In this document: positions 47,201 to 59,298 of the stretch, in pieces
How the letters are laid out: each line of letters starts with the position of its first letter
Numbering within the stretch: position 1 is the stretch's first letter
From: Usnea hakonensis
Taxonomy: Eukaryota > Ascomycota > Lecanoromycetes > Lecanorales > Parmeliaceae
Length of the DNA stretch: 64,000 nt
Direction of reading: 5' to 3'
NCBI GenBank assembly: GCA_013423325.1
Contig: BLJB01000086.1
Span: forward strand, 37,392 to 101,391
Made by a program: the position numbers and the translations under genes
The notes under the pieces: model-generated
The model's input: the letters and a program-made list of their open reading frames with translations, nothing else
Told to the model about the DNA's origin: nothing
Databases searched by the model: none

Positions 47201-50200
47201 CGTATGAGCTGATATGGGGTCAAGCTTGGATAGGCGCCATGTTCTTCATTTCATGGTTCATCTTGGCCAATTTTGTCGTGTTGACCATGTTCATTGCTGT
47301 CATCCAGGAGAACTTCGATGTTTCGGAAGACGAAAAGCGCCTACAGCAGGTCAAAGCTTTCCTCCAACAGAAAGAGCTTGGAGGTTCGTCCCAAGGTAAC
47401 CTATCGTTGTCGACAATCTTCAAGCTCGGTCGAGACACGAATCGGCACAAAGACCCTCTTGACTTTGGTCCTGCTACGATGGAAATGCTACTCCAGGAGG
47501 CCGTCTTTCGAGATTTCCTTGATGAGCATATGGAGCCTATGGAAGAGCTACGTGAAGATGATGACCCAATCACCGGCCGTCCGGTGGGGCAAGTCAAACC
47601 TGGGTTGCTCTCAGTTGTGTGGAGTAAGCTTCTTAAGAAAGTCGGTGATCGGGAGCCAAACCCTTTCTACTCTCGCTTGCAATCCTCCAGGGGTGACGAG
47701 GTAGATATACGGACAAGAGCAAAAGAGGTGGTCTCGGCTACCGAGCAAAGAAAGCGAGCTCAGCGTCAGTACCTGCAAAGACACCCGAGGTATAACGTAT
47801 CTCTTTTCATCTTTGGTCCGGGCAACCCGCTACGAAGATTGTGTCAGGGCATCGTTGGTCCTGGTCGCGGCAGCCAACGGATCGAAGGTATCAATCCAAT
47901 CAAGCCGGTTTGGTACGCCTTCTCGGCGTTCATCTACGCTGCTATCGTGGCTATGGTTTTGCTGGCTTGCGTCTCAACTCCGCTGTATCAACGAGAGTAC
48001 TTCATAAAACTTGGTCACTATACCTCGAGAAACTGGTTTGTCTGGACTGATATGGGGTTTGCATGCGTTTTCACTCTCGAGGCCCTCATCAAGGTCATCG
48101 CGGATGGATTCTTTTGGACGCCGAATGCATATTTTCGAAGCTCTTGGGGTCTCATCGACGGTCTTGTCCTGATCACGCTCTGGATCAATGTCATCACTTC
48201 CCTCTACTCGGATGGCGCCGTTTCTCGTGCCGTGGGAGCCTTCAAGGCTCTCAGGGCCTTGAGGCTGCTAAACGTGAGCGATAGCGCGAGAGACACGTTC
48301 CACTCTGTGATCGTCTTGGGAATCTGGAAGGTCATATCTGTAAGTAAACATTGATCGCACCTTGGACTATGGCAGGGCTGAGCAATTTTTAGGCCGCTTT
48401 CGTGTCTCTCAGTTTGCTCTTTCCCTTCGCTATCTACGGCCTGAATCTCTTCAATGGGCGGATGCGAATCTGTAACGATCTCAACATATATAGGCTTGAT
48501 GATTGTGTGGGCGAGTACAATAGCAGTCCCTCTAATTGGAATGTTCTTGGACCGAGACAGAGCGCAAATCCATACTATAACTTCGACAACTTCGGAAGCT
48601 CGCTCAGCATTCTCTTCCAGATTGTGTCCCAAGAAGGGTGGACAGATGTGATGTGGACAGCAATGTCATCCGGCGGCCGTGGAGTGTCCGCAGTCCAATA
48701 CTACCAGTCTCAGGGCAACGCGGTGTTCTTCATTGCCTTTAATCTTTTGGGGTCCGTCTTCGTGCTCACTTTGTTTGTTTCCGTTTTTATGCGCAATTAC
48801 ACGGAACAGACAGGAGTCGCTTTCTTAACAGCAGATCAGCGGTCCTGGCTGGAATTGCGGAAACTTCTACGACAGATCTCGCCTTCGAAGCGCCCATCGA
48901 GCAAGTCCGAATCAGGCTTTAGAGGCTGGTGCTACAGAATCGCTGTCCACAAACATGGAAGGTGGCAAAGGCTGCTTACTATGATCCTGTTCTTCCACCT
49001 TGTTTTGCTGGTCACGGAGTTTTACCCCGAGCCCCTGTGGTGGCAGTATTTGAGAGGTATGTGACAAATTAGCCTTGTGCGTTCCACTGAACATGCCCTG
49101 ACCATACTAGATTACATATTCCTGGCCTTTACCGTTGTGTATATAGCTAATGTCCTTGTACGCGTCGTCGGACTTACCTGGAAAAGGTTCCGTAGGAGCT
49201 CTTGGGACCTTTACTCGATTCTCTCTATCACCGGCACCGTCATCACGACACTCCTCGACCTTTCCAAGTTCGAAAACCGGATTTATGCTCAGCTCCACAA
49301 GTTCTTCTTGGTATCGATAACCCTAATGCTTATACCTCGCAATAATCAGCTTGACCAGCTCTTCAAGACAGCGGCGGCCTCCTTGTCTGCAATCGGAAAT
49401 TTATTGGCAACTTGGTTTGTGCTATTCTTAGTGTACGCCATTGCCCTTACGCAGACCTTAGGCCTTACTAGATTTGGCGGTTCAGAGAACGTAAACCTCA
49501 ATTTCCGCAACGTCCCTAAAGCTCTCATTCTGCTTTTCAGAATGAGTATGGGTGAAGGCTGGAACCAGATCATGGAAGACTTCGCGACTATTACCTATCC
49601 CAACTGCGTCGCTTCCCCCCTCTTCTATGACAGCGATTGCGGCAGCGCTGTATGGGCCCGGGCTCTTTTCATCTCCTGGAATATCTTAAGCATGTACATC
49701 TTCGTCAGTCTCTTCGTGTCGTTGATCTTCGAGAGTTTCTCGTACGTGTACCAAAGGAGCAGCGGATTGGCTGTGATCAACAGGAAGGAGCTCCGCAGGT
49801 TTAAACAGGCCTGGGCTACTTACGATCCTGAGGGCACCGGTTGGATCTCCAAGGATGTCTTCCCTCGTCTACTAGGAGAACTCTCAGGCGCTTTCGAGAT
49901 GCGCATTTATGCCGGCGGTGAGCAATCCGTACATCGTATTCTCGAAAACTGTGCCGTTGAGACGAGAGGAAACGAGACACCTCCGCCAGGGGTCATACAT
50001 GGCGTCGACCTCGCTCGGCTTAATCACGAGCTGAGCAAGATCGACGTCCTTGACATACGACGTCGGCGGGTCCGTATGGAAGTATTCTTCCAAGAAATAA
50101 TGGTTTCCGCCCACCCTGACCGTGGCATCAATTTCACATCCTGTCTCATGATTCTTGCTCATTACAACGTCATCTCGGACAGCAAATCTCTAAGATTAGA

Positions 50201-50843
50201 AGAGTATCTCCGCCGGCGCGCTCGTTTGCAGCGTGTCGAAGAGGAAGTCCGCCGTCGTGTGGTAAAGGGCTTCTTTGATATGATGTTCTGGTCTCGACAG
50301 TTCAGATCGCGTCTCGTCCCCCGTCATTCAGCCCGGATGGTCAATATTCCACAGTTCGCTGTGCCAGAAATCTTTGTCGACGACCAGGACGCCATCTCTC
50401 CGCAAGACCCTGTCACTCCTAGGCCAGTCTCAGGTATCCCTCCAAGAGGCCGTCCTTCACTCGATACCAGTGGTCTCCGACATCGCGGCGATGCTGGCTC
50501 GCCCTCACGATCAGATAATAGTAGCAATGTCAGTCCATCGCTTACTGCGCAAAGGAGTCTTGGACACTCGCCTTCACCTTCAGGTGATAGCGCGTTCCTA
50601 TGGGGTAGTGATGGCGCAGTGGACGATCCGTCGCCGGTGGCTGGGAGAAGTAGAGCCAACAGTTCGGTCGACAGGCAGAATGTGCTCAATACTTTCGATA
50701 ACAGCGCTTGGGGTGAGAGTATTAGGCGTAGTTTTACAACAAGGAGGATCGGCACGAGACCACCGGCGCCCAGTCGGACGAATACAAGGGTGAGGGGGAG
50801 TCGACGGTTGACTCCAGATCCGCCACATCGGGCGGAACCATGA
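44210..50843 (+). CDS. CCH1: Voltage-gated calcium channel alpha-1 subunit Cch1
   Basis: Cch1, with Mid1, is the plasma-membrane high-affinity calcium channel that responds to stress, pheromone and store depletion. Exons are 44210-45853, 45910-48339, 48393-49056 and 49111-50843, giving 2156 aa. A disordered N terminus of about 330 residues precedes four six-helix repeats, starting near 340, 780, 1210 and 1545. Pore loops read MSANTFSDLLYY (I), LSSENWTILLYN (II), VSQEGWTDVMW (III) and SMGEGWNQIMEDF (IV), so the filter positions are Asn-Glu-Glu-Glu. After repeat IV an EF-hand-like segment (FKQAWATYDPEGTGWIS) lies near 1810, as in animal Cav and NALCN channels. A Ser/Pro/Arg-rich tail ends the protein. 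All exon joins are in frame and family length agrees. Confidence 0.96.
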
Positions 50844-52400
50844 TAACAAGACATGAAAGACGATTTTACGGCAGGTGTTCTATGGCTACGGAGAAAAGGC
50901 ACACGATCACTGTACGAGTATGGCAGGCGGCGTCAAGGAGGGAGTTCGATGTGCATAAGCATCGCGAATGGAGTTTGTCTTTTAATCCGCATTGGGTCAG
51001 AGAGTTGTGAGGCTGGGTGTTTGAGAGTACAGTGACAGAAGATATACCACGTTGTTATGCGTCTTTCAGGGTCTTGGGCACCCTTTCTTTGTTGGCATTC
51101 ATTCTCGAACAGATCTTTGACTTGGGGTTGCGTGAATACAGAGAAAAGAGACTTGAGTCTCGAACATATTGAGGTTTTGTAAAGAGGGACTGACCAGGTG
51201 AACAAGAGAAGCACCAATAGTCAATAAATATTGGACCATTGATGCAGTGCGAATACGTATTACCCATCTGACTTGTCAGTCGAAAAGGCATCTTTGTCTG
51301 GACACCCCCCCCTCTTTCTTCCCCCACTCCTCTCAGCTATCCCGCTTGCCTCCGCCCCAACCCCAAAATCTGTCAACCAACCTACTACCTTCTTCATTTT
51401 CCTCACATCACCCTCCTCCCCGATATCCATAGCACAGTACAGACATCCGATATCCCGTCGAGTTTTCCAACACCGAACACCCGTCCTTTGGGGCAATGCA
51501 ATGTTACCTTCAATGTCCTTACTTAACGACAAACCCTACTTTGATCGTTCCCCCCCTGGGCTACTATTTCCTTTCGCTTTCGTGTTAAGTAGGCGGGGTT
51601 TATGTAGGGTGGATACCTAGCTATCTATTATATTTCTTTTTTGGAAGCAGAGTAGGGGGGGAATGGGGAGATTTTGGGAAAGGGGAAGGGTGAAGAGGGG
51701 GGCGGTTGGGGGGCGCTTCTGGGTTTGCGCTTCTGGGGACGAAGCGGGTGCCCGAGCGAGTCGTACCGGCACCCCCCAGGTCAAACTACGCCCCTGGTTT
51801 CCCTGGGGCAACCGTGAATTTCCGAGTCCAAGCCCCAACCTAGCCTTTCCCATTATATAGCATCTTCCGCGCGCCGGAAATGACACTATGATAAGCAGAC
51901 GGATATGTCGCCTAGATGGTGATGACTGTAGGATGGTAGGGGGAAAGGGATTGGGGCCATGGGATGAGTTGTGGAATGTATGGGTGGGATGGGATGGGAT
52001 GGGATGATGCGGTTTGCAAAAGCTATGGATGTACTAAAGGCGGGAAGGCGGTTACGGTGAGTTTGTAGAGCTTGTATTGTCTGTGAAAGGTGGGGTGCCA
52101 AGGGGCCTTTGAGATTCTTGAGACTTTGTCTGTGACTGAGCCATATATGCAAGACCTATGTACAATCTGAAACATTCTTGCCTCGGCGCAAATCATATGC
52201 CCAGATGCTGATGCTGCTCTTTGCTGGATTCATCATCCACTGAAAAGTAGACGTGATCGCCAGCCAGAGAGGATATTCCTCGATTGTGCCGTGATGCGCA
52301 ATGAACCCCCATGATCAGAAGTTCGTCTCTCCGTGCAACCAGAACCCTATGCGCTCCGGAGAAGCATCCAGAACCCAGCTCTTCGTCCCCTTCGAATTCC
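50844..52400. other. 1.56-kb intergenic region between the convergent ends of CCH1 and dim-5
   Basis: This should contain both 3' untranslated regions. It is low in complexity: C/T-rich at 51300-51430, G-rich at 51650-51720, and a GGGAT repeat near 51985-52005. ORFs up to 115 codons occur on both strands. The minus-strand frame at 51260-51532 has the most normal composition but no family resemblance and no splice partners. Confidence 0.5.
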
Positions 52401-54239
52401 TCAAGTAAAGAAATACCCACGACAGCGGGCACTTCCACACAAACACTTTGCAGGGCGATAGCCGTTTTCCCTTAGCATCTCATCAGCTTTTTCTTCCGTA
52501 ATGATATCTGTCTTATCATCATCCACATAGTTGAACGTAAGCTCCGTTCCAGCTGGGATTGGCTCTGTTGCAAAGAAAGCGAGATCGTAGATATTGTTAT
52601 CCGCGTGGTTATAGGAGACGGTATAGATTGCGCAGTTGGGGTCACACGAGTGGTTGATAAAGCGCGTTGGGCCGCCGAAATGCAAGCCATCACATACGTA
52701 TTTGGACCCTCCGTCCTCCTCGGTGAATTTGTCGAGTCCCATAAGGTAGATTTCCCGATCAGCAGTGTGCATTTCTCCCCGGCGATTTGCTTCATCGTGG
52801 GTTATAATTTCTCCACGATAAGTGTCGATGAATTGGCCTCTCTTTAAATCCTCGGTGCAGCGCAGTCCTGATCACTAATTAGTAACAAGTAAGAGACTTA
52901 TCGTTCTTCACATTACAGTTTTGAACGTACCCCAGCCTCTGTTGATAGTCTTAAAGATCTCCAGTCCAACTTTCCTCCCATGCTGTACGACTCGGTTCTT
53001 GCAATTGCTTCCGCAATTGCAGAGTCGATTGCATTCATAGATATGATTCCTTCCATTGATAAAAGCATCCCTGAGGCAGGCAGTGCTAGATTTCGCTTGT
53101 GAGTACGGAAATTGTTTTTTGCCTTCAGAATTAACCAGGTCATCAAGACATTCACAGGATAGATATTCGCAGCCCATCTGGCGGCCGTTGTCTTTTCGGC
53201 ATTTACATCCAATCATAAAGTCTTCAGGCACTTGTTGGACTTCATCACCGAGAATACTTTCCGTGATAAATTGGAAGTCGAGGGGAAGCGAGGCATTATC
53301 AACTGTCTTGACGATAAAAACATTTTTGAGTACCAAACCGTTCCTATCAAAGACTTGTCGACGCTCTTCGGGCGATGGCTGTGGTGACGGCACAATAACC
53401 GCAATTGATTTGGTAGAGGAGAGTCCAGGATTTGATAAGTGTACATCTGTACTCTTCTCTATCGGCCTCGAGCTTATAGGATGAAATACTATAGCAGAGA
53501 ATTAGCTCAGCATCCCAGAGTAACAGACTCAGGGACAAAGTGTATAGTTGAGCTTATGAGTTTATACGACTATCAAGTAAAAGGGGGGGACTATATTACC
53601 GGGTTTCGAAGCCTCCGTGGAGTGACTTGAGCTTCTTGACCTTTTCCGCTCACTGGGCTCATAGGGATCGTCGTCGTCAATAGTGAGGTCGATGACCTCG
53701 CTGAACAGGCGCTTTCTGAATATTATCGACGGAGGATTGTTAAGTTGTGGTTGTTGAAATGTAGGCTGCGAGGGTGGAGGGGTGAAAGTAGCTCGTGTCC
53801 TAGTGATATTTAGAATAGCTGCTGAGCATATAGATGATGATCTTTCAGGCTTCAAATTTACCTAATCTCGAGTTGCGAGTGAGGACTACTATCTGGACTT
53901 GGTGGGTGGATGAATGGTTCATGATGTGAGGTAATAGCGCTCCAGGTTGATAGGGAGGGATCGTTCGATTGCTGAAAAGATTGAATTAGTATCACACATA
54001 GGCTTTACAACACCTGACGAAATTCGTACTACCTCGAAAGAAGGTGGCGTTCTCCATTTGGTTGCCTATAACGAAAGATAGACTTATTAGCTAAGACTTT
54101 CTCTCAGATTGGATAGAAATTTTGAAAGTACGTAGAGATGTAATAACCTAATGTATGAGAATGATATTGTTCTGTGATAAGCTAGAAATATCGAAAAAAG
54201 GCTTGGAAAGCATACCTTGAAATTATCTGAAGTAGTCAT
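52401..54239 (-). CDS. dim-5: Histone H3 lysine-9 methyltransferase (DIM-5/Clr4/KMT1)
   Basis: This nuclear enzyme methylates H3K9, marking heterochromatin and, in Neurospora, RIP-mutated DNA for methylation. Minus-strand exons are 54239-54216, 54065-54033, 53971-53862, 53799-53600, 53488-52931 and 52867-52401, giving 463 aa. The N-terminal 150 residues are disordered, with SEVIDLTIDDDDPYEP (SUMO-interaction-like) near 105. No chromodomain is seen, as in DIM-5. The pre-SET zinc cluster reads MIGCKCRKDNGRQMGCEYLSC and then YECNRLCNCGSNCKNRVVQ. The SET core has NRGWGLRCTEDLKRGQFIDT, FINHSCDPNCA and GTELTFNYVDDD. The post-SET CLCGSARCRGYFFT ends the protein. All zinc Cys and the NHSC SAM-binding motif are intact. 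Confidence 0.95.
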
Positions 54240-55515
54240 CTTTCAAGAATCAAGATTTCATCTCTTCTTCCAATGGTGCAAGCGGTTCTACTTGGGTCGA
54301 AATTCTAGACTCGACTTTCGTGTATTGAACCAAGAGTAACCAGTCGAATAGATCGATAAAGGATTGTTACTGGTTTTTTTTAGTCGAAGTTGATATTATC
54401 AAATTGTAAAGAGTGTAAATAGAGGAGAAGTGATGTTATTTTAGAGTTGGTAACAATCGTTATATATTAACGCTAAGCCCTAGCCATCGAGTAATTGCTA
54501 AAAATAGAAGTTTTCTTTTATAACTTTAAAAGTTGTCGAAGATAGCACTAATTCCTGTTTATACACAAGAACACATAGATTCGCTGGAGATATGGTTTCT
54601 GGACAAAATTTAGGCATTTATAAGTTGTAATTAGAACCACTACATTGCGTAACCAAATAGTGGTTTCATCTGCAACAAAGCTGCTGTTACGGAGTACGTA
54701 CTAGCTTAATACGTGCGAATATAGAAGACTATCCACTATCAACAGGCTTACGGTCATAGTGAAGATCCCTCTTCAACATTTATAATAACCACTTGAAAGA
54801 ATATTGAAATACTCGCAACTATTTTTCTGCCGATGCAAACTCTTTCAGAATTGTTCAGACAGCACTAAATACCACTTTGAAAAGTCCATTTCCGGGGAAA
54901 GAACCTGCGTGGTATTAAATATTATATGGAAATCCATACCATTTATGAATAGTTCAGAAGTGTCGATGAAGAAGTATCTCTAAAGAGCGTGAGGTAGACT
55001 TCTTGAATATAAAGGTTAAAGAACTTCGTGATAATTCGTAAATTGTATCATTGCTAGAACGCATAGTACGACTCTTCGAAATCCTGATTTTTGTACAAAT
55101 ATCCCAACTGACAACCCACAATCCGTAGCATACTCCGTATGTCGCCGATTCTTCTCCACTCCAATCTCAACAATAGCAGCCTCGCAGCCTTGCAGCCTCG
55201 CCCGGTCTTGCTCTGAACCAGTCTCAACATCGCCGCACGAGTACAGCTCTGAGATCAAAAGCACCAGATAGCGTACAGTGCACGTAAATCCCGCGATCTT
55301 CTCCATCCCCTTACCGTAATTCTTATAGCCAATACCTCTCCGCATTTCCGTCCTCTCGATGCGCGATACCGCAGAAAGCTAGGGCCACAAGCTAGCCGGC
55401 CCGTAGCTCCGCGCTTATTTGAACAGCAGAGTCTGCTCCACCAATCACGATTCGCGAAATTCCTTCGCTGAGTGCTAGCACAGTCTGTATGTCTTCAACA
55501 GTTCTGGTAGCGGAG
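54240..55515. promoter_or_regulatory. 1.28-kb divergent upstream region of dim-5 and RRP1
   Basis: The dim-5 side (54240-55010) is A/T-rich. The 9-mer TACGGAGTA occurs at 54688-54696 and, inverted, at 55131-55139. A minus-strand frame at 55016-55345 (109 codons) has fairly normal composition but no family resemblance, and I could not attach it to other exons. Confidence 0.5.
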
Positions 55516-56699
55516 ATGGCTTCAGATATACGAGAGACGCCTTTTGTGAAACAGCTGGCTGCTAATGGTATGTGTTTCGACAGCTTCACACTTTTGGTAT
55601 GCACTGCTTGGGCTGCGAGAAGATCGAGGCAGGATAAGTTTTTGAGTATATATCGACGATCATTTAGGAGGATCGAGGGCGGCCTTTAACGTGATCGTAC
55701 TGCCTACAATTTTTGTACTTGATACAAAGATCGAGGAGCAGTACTAAAGTCATTGATCAGTCCGATTACTATTTCCCATATCAGTACATGCGCTCTCCAA
55801 TTTCCTGAAGCCACTCAGCCACTGAGCTAGATAATAGCATGATACTGCGTGTCTCTCAGCTTTCTTCGATCCATTAAACATACGAATTTTTGAAAAGCAT
55901 GGCTAACAACACCATCCAACAGACCGTCCAACCCGAGAAAAAGCTCTCTCCTCCCTACAAACCTACCTCTGCTCCGGCCGTTCCTTCACCACCATCGAGC
56001 TCCTCAAGATCTGGAAAGGCCTCTTCTTCTGTACGTTGGGCCCCGCTCACTGGCCCTCCAGCTCCAACAACGAACACTAATCTCACCGGCACAGGTATCT
56101 TCCACACCGACCGACCCATACCCCAACAACGCCTCTCCAAATCCCTCGCCTCCCTCCTCCTCTCGCTGCCCCTAGGTCTCTTCCTCCCTTTCCTCCACGC
56201 CTTCTGGAAAACCGTCATCCAGTACTGGTCCCAAATTCCCTCGCTGCGCCTCGACAAGTATCTTTACCTCCTACGACAGTATATCGCGTACTCGTTTCGA
56301 TACCTGCAACAGCATGCATGGAGTCGGGACTTGATGGTAGGGTACTTGGATTTGCTAGAAGGGATTTGGAAAGGGAAGGCGGAGGCTGGTGTTGGGGCGT
56401 TGAGTGTGAATGATGGGAAGGTGCCGGATGGTGTCAGGTATCATGTGCTTGATGTGTGGGTTGATGGATTGCTGGAGACGGAAGGGTGGGGACGGGTGGG
56501 ACTCCTGAGGCCCGTTGAGAGGATGAGGACCGAGGGGAGGACGAAGGTTGTGAGGGAGCGGGCGAGGGAAGTGCTGGAGGATGAGCGGTTGCAGGAGGTA
56601 GAAGGGAGGCCAACAGCTGAAGAGGATGGTGAGGGCGATGAAGAGGAGGAATTTGAAGGTTTTACAGAGCCAGACTATGAAGACGATACAATTTCATAA
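55516..56699 (+). CDS. RRP1: Rrp1/Nop52, nucleolar ribosomal RNA-processing protein
   Basis: Rrp1 acts in the nucleolus in 27S pre-rRNA processing and 60S subunit assembly. Exons are 55516-55567, 55923-56030 and 56095-56699, giving 254 aa. Joining them gives MASDIRETPFVKQLAAN|D, then RPTREKALSSLQTYLCSG, FTTIELLKIWKGLFFC, IFHTDRPIPQQRLSKSLA and the conserved LFLPFLHAFWKTVIQYWSQI, LRLDKYLYLLRQYI. The C terminus is acidic (DEEEEFEGFTEPDYEDD). The first intron is 355 nt, long for this window. An in-frame ATG at 55899 gives a misleading ORF that reads the second exon in the wrong frame (Pro/Ser-rich) and keeps the 64-nt second intron; the spliced model restores the family's helical repeat. Confidence 0.9.
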
Positions 56700-56917
56700 C
56701 ATGTTGATACCCCAGATCAGGTGCAGGAAAAGGTCAATAAAATACGTGACCTCTTGCTAATTTTCAATACATATGTCTATTTTTCAAGTCCGCGGAAGAG
56801 CAATATAGCATCTCAACGCCTCCTGCATTTTTAAATAGTGATCGTCAAAACGCCAACGGGTATCATAGAAGCCGGAAGAGCAAAATGTGCCGCCAAGTCT
56901 CCATCCTTCCGATTCTC

Positions 56918-58559
56918 TCAGCCAGACTCAGACACCACCCCGTCGGCCTCGTACAAATGTCCAGTCTTGCTCAATACGGTTCCTAGACCCCTGTGCACCT
57001 CCGCCTGGAACCCCTCAAACGGGACTTTCTCCCCATCAATACTTATATATCCACCATTCTGTCCACGCGGGATTATCCTGTATCCGCTGATCTTTCGATA
57101 GTTTACTTGAGGAAAGTCAAAGTAACCGCCTTTCTCGACGGCCAGGAAGCACTTGATGGCACTGTGACGTGAAATATCGCCGGCGACGGTCACTAGATCG
57201 AGATGGCCGTCCGAGGGAAGAGTGGCGGGAAAGAAATTGGCGTCTGGTGCCATGAGAGCCATGTTGCCGGCGTAGAAATTGCCGATGTTGGAGGAGGGAA
57301 CATTTGTCCACGTGGGAGGAAGGGGGGAGGTGATAGAGCCGTACTTCAATTCTGGGAGGCCAGGGGTTTCAGCGTCATTGAAGTCTCGCCTTTCTTCTAC
57401 TGGGGCGTGATTGGTCAGTTCTTTCCGATAGTGTTCTCTGATTGCGCCTTTAGTGGGTATGTCAATCTTCACCCATAAATCGCAAGGGTAGACCGTCTTT
57501 CGTAGCACACGGACGAAGAAACCGTATGTAAATCTTGCACTACCCATCCATCGGAGATGCTCTGTTCCTAGGTCAACATCTGCGACTACACCGAGGGATT
57601 GGGAAAGAAATGACAGTGTTCGATTGTCGCCTTGGGTGATGGAGGTCAGGTCTAGTGGGGTGCGGATGCCTTTGACTATGCACAACGCAGCTATGCTTGT
57701 ACTGCCTGTTCCGTTCAAGTTCCAGCTCATAGCATTCCCCGTCCCACACGGTAGCTGCGCTACGGCCACTTTGCGGAGCGCAATTGTCGCATCTTGTTTC
57801 TTGCCCAGGCCATTGAAGACCTCATGTGGTAGTCCATCGCCGGAACAGGATGCTATCACATCATAGGCCTCTATATCCAGCTTCTCTGCAATTTCGACAG
57901 CATGTCCTTGATACAAAGTTCTCTCAACATCGATTTCGCACCGTGCCGCTGCAAAGATGGGCTCGATGTCTCGTAGGTACCACTTTTGCGCACTGCCACT
58001 TCCACCGAAAGGATTGATCAGCACTTTTATCCGCTTTTTCCGCTGGGATTCGCCGTATGCACGATCGAGCAATTTGGTGACCCAGGATTGTGCATAGTTG
58101 CGCTGAGGCTTTTCGACGAGATAGTTGATCGACGCTACCCGAACGACGTTTTTTGCCGTGGAATTGGCATACTGGACAGTAATGTCGAAGTCTGACAACT
58201 CGGCCCATAGCACATTGAAAAATGGGATTGCTTGAGTTGTCTTTGCCTCTGCGAACAGCTCAGCTTCATGTCCTATAGACAATGGATGCATTCATCGTTC
58301 GTACTAGAAGGTAGAAGGCCACAGCAATTACGGGTTTCTCGTCTCGTAAAATCCTCATCTTTTGTGCCTTTAGCTCTTGAATAGCACGAAGATAGTGGCA
58401 AAGGTCTTGCATACCCAGGACAATCAGAGAGTCTGTGGCCAAAGTTAAGGACGCGCTGCGGCCTACTGGAAGGGTCCAGGCCTCGGCGTATTCGAGGTCA
58501 TTGGCGGCGTTGACTGGATCAACAAAAGGGTCGCTGTCTGCTAAGGAATTTGGTGCCAT
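56918..58559 (-). CDS. LCB4: Sphingoid long-chain-base kinase (LCB4/LCB5 type, DAGK fold)
   Basis: This kinase phosphorylates sphingoid bases such as phytosphingosine. Minus-strand exons are 58559-58415, 58358-58332 and 58272-56918, giving 508 aa. The DAGK catalytic domain shows KVLINPFGGSGSAQKWY near residue 120, the ATP-site motif ASCSGDGLPHEVFNGL near 190, and QLPCGTGNAMSWNLNG. The C-terminal beta domain has SNIGNFYAGNMALMAPDA, LPSDGHLDLVTVAG and the late GYISIDGEKVPFEGFQAEVH. The short second exon is uncertain: extending it to 58305 adds the segment RNCCGLLPS but leaves an intron of only 32 nt, while stopping at 58332 leaves a normal 59-nt intron. Both keep the frame. Membrane binding is expected from the family. 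Confidence 0.9.
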
Positions 58560-58965
58560 AGGCGAAATATATGGGAGGGATATGTCAATATGACATATTG
58601 AAATAATCGTCGGAGTCGGAGTTGAGGGTACGTACGATGATCGCCAGGGCGAAACGGCATCCGCCGTCAGCAATAATAATACTCGAAAGTCGTACCTCGT
58701 AAGTGCATCGATTCCTCCCGAGGCATCCAATTGAAAAAGCAATTTTCATGCAGGTACTCGCACTAAAAGTATCCGAGGCGTTGTATTCTATATCATCTAA
58801 GGTTTGCCTCTTATCTTGTACTCATTGCGGCTTTATGCTACCTCTACACCTAATTATGGATCAACGCTGACGGCACAAGCTCAATCGTCTAGAGTACTTT
58901 ATAGATCCATACTTAAGACAGCCCTGGCCACGTCTATGTGAAATGTGAATGCGGGCGATCCAAAG
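58560..58965. other. Upstream region of LCB4
   Basis: The near part reads as a minus-strand leader with an in-frame upstream ATG (58742) that would add an unlikely hydrophobic extension. The rest is A/T-rich with no supported gene. Confidence 0.4.
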
Positions 58966-59298
58966 CCATGATTAGCCTCGTACATCACCGTTTTTGACGA
59001 CGACGATAACCCGTCAAACATCCCGGAGCGCCTGTTTCAATTCAAGCTGCTAGGGACGAGTGAGCCTCATGGCACAGACCAGAGAGATGAACAAGTCAAC
59101 CAGCTCATGCAGTTGAACCTCCAACTTTGTTCAGTCCTTTCAAAGAACCTAGACTTAATGCAAGACCTTGCGATCGACTGCGAATCCGTACGAAACCTGT
59201 TATCGGCCCGTCGTCTCCCTCCTTCTCAATGCTTAAGTTTGCTAATGCATCCTCTCCTGTGGAAGCAATCAGCATTGAATCTAATCCTTCGAATCTAA
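58966..59298 (+). pseudogene. Coding-like open frame without a start, possible gene relic
   Basis: From a possible acceptor (GATTAG at 58970-58975) a frame of about 108 codons reads TVFDDDDNPSNIPERLFQFK and later [20 protein letters not shown] before the TAA/TAG-type stop at 59298. Its composition and heptad-like Leu pattern look like a real protein, perhaps part of a helical regulatory region, but I cannot name a family. No upstream exon with an ATG joins it in frame. The end carries a perfect 14-nt tandem duplication. It may be a remnant of a gene, or a chance frame. Confidence 0.3.

Noticed and set aside
51260..51620. Overlapping ORFs on both strands between CCH1 and dim-5
   Set aside because: The plus frame is pyrimidine-rich low complexity; the minus frame has no homology or splice partners.
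55392..55690. Minus-strand frame of about 80-100 codons with normal composition
   Set aside because: It lies antisense to the first exon and long first intron of RRP1, where the plus-strand gene is well supported.
55516..56030. RRP1 first looked frameshifted and broken after exon 1
   Set aside because: Placing the acceptor at 55922 joins exon 1 to a second exon in a different frame and restores the full family sequence.
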